Positions 58,506 through 64,000 of a stretch of 64,000 nucleotides of DNA are shown here, piece by piece; within the stretch, counting starts at the first letter, position 1, and each line of letters starts with the position of its first letter. Both the position numbers and the translations under genes were made by a program. This DNA comes from Anaeramoeba flamelloides (lineage: Eukaryota > Metamonada > Anaeramoebidae), in contig JANTQA010000029.1 in the NCBI GenBank assembly GCA_027625915.1, positions 310,001 through 374,000 on the forward strand, in the 5' to 3' direction. The notes beneath the pieces were generated by a model that was not told the origin of the DNA, did no database searches, and was given only the letters and a program-made list of their open reading frames with translations.

Positions 58506-59503
58506 TAAATTAGAAAAAAAAATCAAATTTTTTTTCATTGCAAAATTTTACAATTTTTTCAACAAGATTTTTTTTCAATTTTAAATGATTTGGAAATAGT
58601 TCGAGTCAGATTAATAATTGATTTTATTTTTTTATTTTTTACAATTTTTTAATTTTTGACTTTTTAAAATCTAGACATAAAATAAACAATATTGTTGAAT
58701 TAGAGACCATATATCAGAACTTATTTAACAAGATCTGTATTAATTTATTAAGGAAAAATCCAAATATCGCAAATATATTATTCAAATTTTTACCAATAAC
58801 AAAACGCAATAAAAAAAATTTGGTTTTAGATATTATTTTATTATATTGGAATAATATTTAAGAGTTATTTTTTATTTTATTTTAAATTTAGGTATAAATA
58901 TTTTATGGATTAAAACGTAATTTATATTTGTTTTATTCCAATTTAATAAATTGAAATTATTTTACAATTATTTTTTTTTTTTTTGATTTTCAATTATTAT
59001 CTATTGCTTAAATAAAAGTTTTAGAAAATTAATCATATTAAAAATTTAATTTTGGCCTAAAGAAATGAATTTCCTTTTTCTCTTAATTGGATATTTATTG
59101 AAATTTTATCTAAAAAAAAAAATTAAATTTCAAAGTAATTTATTTTTTTATTTATTTTTTTTATCATAAAATTAGCATAATTGTTTGGTGGTTATTATTA
59201 ATAAATCAATGTGTTGAGTTTTGAATTACTATTAATGGAATAAAATTTCTGATTTAAAAAAATAAAATAAAAATAAAAATCTTTAAAAAAAATGTAAAAA
59301 TGAATAATTATTTTTTTTTTTTCAATTTCAAAAAAAAAATCAATAGCTTAACTACTTTATCTTTGAACTATTTTGACTTTTTATTATAATTAAAATCTTG
59401 ATTAAAGACAAATAAGAAAATTAATATATTAGTAGATCAATATCATTTTAAATTTAATTTAAAAAACTTGATGGAATTTAGGCAAATCCGGGGTGCTAAG
59501 GGA
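58002..59503. mobile_element. 1.5-kb TIR element with TA flanks
   Basis: The start TCCCTTAGCACCCC is mirrored exactly at the end by GGGGTGCTAAGGGA, with TA immediately outside each end. An internal near-copy of the end (CCCTTTGCACCACAAAATTG, near 58336) suggests a nested relative. No transposase frame. Fits a non-autonomous element of a TA-targeting superfamily. Confidence 0.65.
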
Positions 59504-60269
59504 TATATAAATTTCTCTTTTTTAGAGTTTCAGCTTATAAAATAGTTAATATTAAATCAATAGGTATTAATATTGATTTAATAGATATATATTGAGTTTT
59601 TTTTAAAATTTGTTTATCAAAAATTTTCATAAGAAATAAAACAAAAATTGTTTTTTTTGTTTTTGGAAAAATAGTTACATTTAATATAAAAAACCAACAA
59701 TATGATAATGATATAAATCATTTTAAATATAATAGAATACTTTTAAAAGCTTAATACATAATTAGAAGTTCTTGCAAGTCTAATAAACGATTGTGAAACT
59801 ATTTATACTATTGAGGGTATGAATATTGTAAAAAATAATCAATTTTAAAGCTTAAATAATATTGTATAAAAATGTGTTAGGAAATTTTTATATACTTTAT
59901 TTAAGAAATTTCCAACTAAAAAACAAATTGGATAATTAATAAAAATAAATAATTAATTAATGACTATTTTAATTAAATTATTCATCTGTAACTAGTTTTA
60001 TGAATGCTTTGTACAATAAATTTGCAACCTTTTTTTGAATATTGTTTTATTATTAAAGATTTGATTTTTTTTCAATTTATTCCGAACAGCTTTTTTTGGA
60101 GTTGGTGTTTAGAAAGTTTTTATTTTTTAGAACTCAAAAAAAAACTATTTAGATAGGTACATATATGTTCATTATATTATAAATAACAAATATTTGATGA
60201 TTTTTGGTATAAGGTGAGAACCATAAAAAATATTTTTAAATTAATTGAATTTAATTTTATTTTATTTGT

Positions 60270-60480
60270 TGTAAGAAAGGAGTAATTAAAGAAAAGTTAC
60301 TAAATAAAAAAGAGAAGAAGAAAAATAATTAAAACATTAAAGTAAAAAAAATATTATATCATTCACATGACCAAATTAAAAATTATACACGTCCTGAAAA
60401 AGGAGGAGTAAAAACCCGATAGAAAGATTATTAATAATAAGATTCCACAAACTGTGATTAATAAATTGGTATTCCACAAC
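60270..60480. repeat. 0.2-kb dispersed repeat, empty-site copy
   Basis: Aligns with 43365-43491 and 43929-44015 as one block, lacking the 437-bp insert. Recognisable by AGAGAAGAAGAAAAA and CACAAACTGTGATTAATAA. Confidence 0.55.
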
Positions 60481-61453
60481 TCCGAAAAGTGGGGCACTAT
60501 GTACCCGAATTTGTATATTTTTTTACTAATTTAGGAATTTTTTATTTTCAATTTTTTTATTTTCATTTTTTCTTTATTACCTTAAGTTTTCTAACCATTA
60601 GTGCTTTGATGAAAAATTAATTTAATTTTCTTTTATTATTATTTTTTTTTTTTTTTTATTTTATTTTTTTTTGTGAGAGGGGACACTTATTTTAATTTCG
60701 AAAGACAAGACATTTTTTTTATCAATTATCAATAATGTTATGGTAAACAAATATTTTCAAGTCAAAAGAAAAAAATATATATTTATATATAAATACTCCA
60801 TAATTATACACCGATTAAAAAAATTATCCAAGAAAAATATTAAAAAAAAAAATCAAAAAATAAAAAAAATAAAAATTGGTTTTCGATTGCCGCCTTAGCC
60901 ATTACTTGTATTTTCTTTAATCAAAACGAAAAAATCATTCTAATTTTTAAATAAAGAATTTCGACATCAAAGATTACAAGACTTCACAAATAAAAAACAA
61001 AAAAAATATAATAATAAAGAATAACATAAAAATTCAATATATTTTGATACAAAAATAATAAAAACCATCTCAAAATTTTCTTACAAACTGGTTTATTGAT
61101 TTTAAAGTCATAGTAACTCTACTGATGACTTTAATCATCTGATTTCAAAATGAAATTTTTTGATGTTTTTTTCCAAATTATGTATATTTATTTGATGCCT
61201 TTTTCAATTTTAATATCATTGTACTTTTTTTAAATGTTTATAAAACTTTACTACCTCACCCTTGAACGAAAGAAAATTGTAAAATCTTTTTTCTCATTTT
61301 TAGAACATTTTTTAAATATCTTCGTCTTTTTGTTTATTAATTGATATCTTTCCAATTTAATGAGGATTCCTATGTCCCTAAAATAAAAAATATTAATTAT
61401 TTTAGTGATTTTCCTTGGAATCATATATGAATTGAAAACTTTTCTCATTTGTA

Positions 61454-61650
61454 CAGTCAGTTTCACTTTTAAGGCACAAACTTTCAACGAAATTTAAGGC
61501 ACAAAAAAAACTCAAATTAAGGCACAAAATTTGGAATTTTTTTTTTCACAAATTATTTTTACTAGAATTTGAATTTTGTGCTTTAATTTGAGATTTTTTT
61601 TGAACCTTAAATTTCGTTGAAAGTTTGTGCCTTAAAAGTGAAACTGACTG
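61454..61650. mobile_element. Mariner-type MITE, copy 2
   Basis: 197 bp between TA dinucleotides (61452-61453, 61651-61652), ends CAGTCAGTTTCAC and GTGAAACTGACTG perfectly inverted, arms of about 60 bases with the motif AAGGCACAAA repeated. Younger-looking than copy 1. Confidence 0.85.
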
Positions 61651-62466
61651 TAAATAAACTAAATTTCATAATAAATGACCCACCTTACATTTGAATAATG
61701 AATTGCTTGGGTATCGTTTTGAAGTTTTTCTTCTCACAACGAAAAGTTTGTAAATAAATCATTTTTTCTCTTTTTTATTTTTTCAAAAGTGTTTTGTTAA
61801 AATGGAAAATGAAAATGAAAAATTTGAAAGAAGTAACACATGAATTAATGAAAAATTTGGTTTCAAATATGAAAAAGAGATTTGATTTAGTTATTCAAAT
61901 GGAAGGAGAATCGATAAATGGGTTTTTTTACTTATTTAAATTGTCTATTTTTCATGTAATGCTTCATTCAAAAGAAATGGCCCAATTTTTTTCAACAGTT
62001 TTTTTTATTTTTTTTTCTTTTATTTTTAGACAAAAAATAAATATCTCTTGAGTATAGTATTGAATATTAAAATCTAAATTTTTATATTATAATAGATAAC
62101 TTCAATTATTAAAAATATTTTTATTTAAAATTTGATTTTTAATGGGCCAATTATTATGAAAGTTAGTTTATTTACTGATCTAAAGAAAATATTTGTAGAA
62201 AACTAGAAAGCAAAAACATTTGTTCACCTTAATTTTCTCTGTCTGACGTGTTTAATTTTTGAAACTCCAAAGGCACCGTTGGTAACAAACCAACAGGCTG
62301 TTACATGTTTCTGAAGAGTATTTATGTAAAATTTAAAAAAAAAAGTCAAAAAAGATTCCAAAAAAATTTAAAAAAGAGATTCTGTGTGTTTGTCTCAAAT
62401 TCGTTGTTAATTTTGACTCAAGAGAAATTATAAAAGAAAATAATCATTTTTTTTGTAATTTTTTTG

Positions 62467-64000
62467 ATGAGTGTGAATAAAAAACAAACAAAACAAAATA
62501 AAAAACGCCAAAGAAACAAAAACAAGAATCACGGAAACCAAAGAAAGAGAAAAAACCCACAAAAAAAAAAACAACCAAATTCTAATCCTAATAAGAAAGA
62601 TAATACTAAAAATAATCGTAAAAAACAAAATGTGAGAACTCGTACCAACAACAAAAAAGGGCCAAAACAAATTGAAAAAGAAATCAAAAATAAATCGACA
62701 ATTCTCACAAAACAAAGTTTACAAAATAAAAAAACGATCAACAAAAAAAACCAAAGAAGAAAATTCAACAAAAAAAAAAAAACAAAACAAGAACAAAAAC
62801 CAAAACAAAAACAAAAACAAAAACAAGAAAAAGAAAAAGAAAAAGAAAAAGAAATGGAATGCTTGTTGTGTTGTGAACAAATAAAAATTCATTCACTTGG
62901 CTTTTGTAACCATAGGGGTGTTTGTTTTAAATGCTCAATAAGATTATATTCTTATCAAAATGTGAGAAAATGTTCATATTGCAAACAACAGCTCAACAAA
63001 ATTATTTTTACAAGCAATCCCAGAAAACAATTTCAGGATTATAATTTGAACAAATTAAAGAAAATCAAAAACAAAAATTTCTATATTGCAGGTAATGCAA
63101 TGATGAAAAGCTATAAATTTTTGTTTAACTATTCATGTAAAAGCTGTAATAATACAAACAACACCAAAAACATGACCAGTACGACCACCAACAACAGCCA
63201 ATGTAAAATACAAAAAAATAATAACCAACGCAAAAAAGAACTAATTTTTGGGAATGATAAAAAAAAATATATGCAACATTTAAAACAGGCTCATAACAAA
63301 ACAATTTGCAAAATATGCTCTGAAGAAAAAAGTGTATTCCCCTGCGAAATACAGGAGATGACGATGGATGAACTTAATGTACATATTCGAGAACAACATT
63401 GTGTTTGTAAATTGTGCAAAAAAGTTTTATGGAACGAAGACGAATTATATAAGCATATGTCAAACAACCATTTTAGTTGCCATATTTGCGAAGAAGATCA
63501 ATTAAATAATGAATACTTTAATTCCTATAAGGAATTACAAACACATTTCCGATCCATGCATTATGTCTGTGACAACAAAAATTGTTTCAAGAACAAAAAT
63601 TATGTCTTTCGTGATCTGTTTGATTTGAAAAGCCATCAAATTTCTACCCATCTCAATAATTTGAAAAAAAATAATTCAAAAAGAAAAATTCAACTTAATT
63701 TTTCTATTAGTGATCTTTATGTCTCGGGCAACAATTACTATAGTCAAGGATACGAAAAACAAGACGAAGGCGAATATGAATATAATAACGAATATGAATA
63801 CTATGGCGAAGGAGAAGGCCAATACGAATATGGGGATGAACACGGGTATAATAACGAAGATGGATACGGGTACGGGGATGAATACGAGTACGGATACGAA
63901 GACGGGTACGGGTATGGGTATGAAAACAAGAATGATTATAACTATAATAAAGACGAGTTTCAGAAGGATTTACAGATTAATAACAATTTGACCCAAAATC
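62467..64000 (+). CDS. ZNF598/Hel2-type E3 ubiquitin ligase, 3' end beyond the window
   Basis: Open from the ATG at 62467 (an in-frame TAA lies just upstream) to the window edge, 511 residues visible. ZNF598/Hel2 recognises collided ribosomes and ubiquitinates small-subunit proteins to start ribosome-associated quality control. An N-terminal tail of about 130 Lys/Gln/Asn residues precedes a C3HC4 RING: C132, C135, C147, H149, C153, C156, C169, C172, in the ZNF598 form (ECLLCCE..GFCNHRGVCFKC). Then C2H2-like fingers in the family's order: CKIC (281-284), CVCKLCKK (312-319), HFSCHICEED (335-344), the HFRSMHYVCDNKNC block (360-373) and DLKSHQISTH (386-395). Residues about 427-496 are a Tyr/Gly/Glu/Asp repeat tract. 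The C-terminus is not visible. The family call rests on both RING and finger order. Confidence 0.88.
   Translation, partial: MSVNKKQTKQNKKRQRNKNKNHGNQRKRKNPQKKKQPNSNPNKKDNTKNNRKKQNVRTRTNNKKGPKQIEKEIKNKSTILTKQSLQNKKTINKKNQRRKFNKKKKTKQEQKPKQKQKQKQEKEKEKEKEMECLLCCEQIKIHSLGFCNHRGVCFKCSIRLYSYQNVRKCSYCKQQLNKIIFTSNPRKQFQDYNLNKLKKIKNKNFYIAGNAMMKSYKFLFNYSCKSCNNTNNTKNMTSTTTNNSQCKIQKNNNQRKKELIFGNDKKKYMQHLKQAHNKTICKICSEEKSVFPCEIQEMTMDELNVHIREQHCVCKLCKKVLWNEDELYKHMSNNHFSCHICEEDQLNNEYFNSYKELQTHFRSMHYVCDNKNCFKNKNYVFRDLFDLKSHQISTHLNNLKKNNSKRKIQLNFSISDLYVSGNNYYSQGYEKQDEGEYEYNNEYEYYGEGEGQYEYGDEHGYNNEDGYGYGDEYEYGYEDGYGYGYENKNDYNYNKDEFQKDLQINNNLTQN

Larger units (their letters stand above)
59504..62466. other. 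Spacer before the Hel2-like gene
   Basis: Contains a 0.2-kb repeat (60270-60480, uninterrupted relative of 43365-44015), a mariner-type MITE (61454-61650), and sequence on either side of 61990 that matches 24707-24910. A short frame at 61794-62051 has a protein-like start but ends in a Phe-rich run and overlaps this repeat, so it is not called as a gene. Confidence 0.5.

Noticed and set aside
61794-62051. 85-residue plus-strand frame with a protein-like first half
   Set aside because: Ends in a Phe-rich run from a T tract and overlaps sequence repeated at 24707-24910; no family match.
1-64000. tRNA, rRNA and CRISPR genes
   Set aside because: Scanned for GGTTC-type B-boxes, rRNA-like GC-rich blocks and regularly spaced repeats; nothing credible. 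The AT-rich direct repeats have no CRISPR spacing.
1-64000. Retrovirus-like, LTR or Polinton elements
   Set aside because: No long terminal direct repeats with gag/pol-type frames, integrase or capsid-like motifs recognised; the reverse transcriptase here is LINE-type.

Overview
This window is nuclear DNA from a very AT-rich, single-celled eukaryote. Coding regions are clearly richer in G+C than the A/T-tract spacers. Introns follow GT..AG, TAA and TAG serve as stops, and the proteins (Ras, Rac, MED16, TAPT1, SWEET, ZNF598/Hel2) are eukaryotic. Asn/Gln/Lys tracts, large Ras/Rho-type signalling genes and very low GC fit an amoeboid protist (Anaeramoeba-like, dictyostelid-like or similar). The sequence alone does not fix the genus.

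Layout, left to right. A TAPT1/Emp65-family ER membrane protein (337-1845, +). A three-exon SWEET sugar transporter (6244-15347, +) whose second intron is about 8.3 kb and packed with transposon-like repeats. A small unplaced reading frame (16770-16976, -). A three-exon gene on the minus strand (20406-27008) that I assembled from conserved splice phases: N-terminal helical bundle resembling the HeLo/MLKL class, EF-hands, an SH3 domain split by an intron, and an all-beta C-terminus. A Rac GTPase (29562-30143, +) lies divergently from it. A complete non-LTR retrotransposon (LINE) of about 6.2 kb with 15-bp target duplications (32724-38993, element on the minus strand). A repeat-rich desert with a nested hairpin element. 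MED16 of the Mediator tail (44871-47948, +). A Ras GTPase with a CAAX box (51134-51718, +). Another repeat desert with twin 1,637-bp units set in TA microsatellites. Finally the 5' part of a ZNF598/Hel2 ribosome-collision E3 ligase (62467 to the window edge, +).

The protein genes are not an operon and share no single pathway. Rac, Ras and the SH3/EF-hand protein are signalling components; MED16 acts in transcription, Hel2 in translation quality control, TAPT1 in the ER and SWEET in sugar movement across membranes. The rest of the window, including the long introns, is largely dispersed repeats: mariner-type MITEs, several terminal-inverted-repeat families, foldback elements and two LINE lineages. 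No tRNA, rRNA or CRISPR array was recognised.
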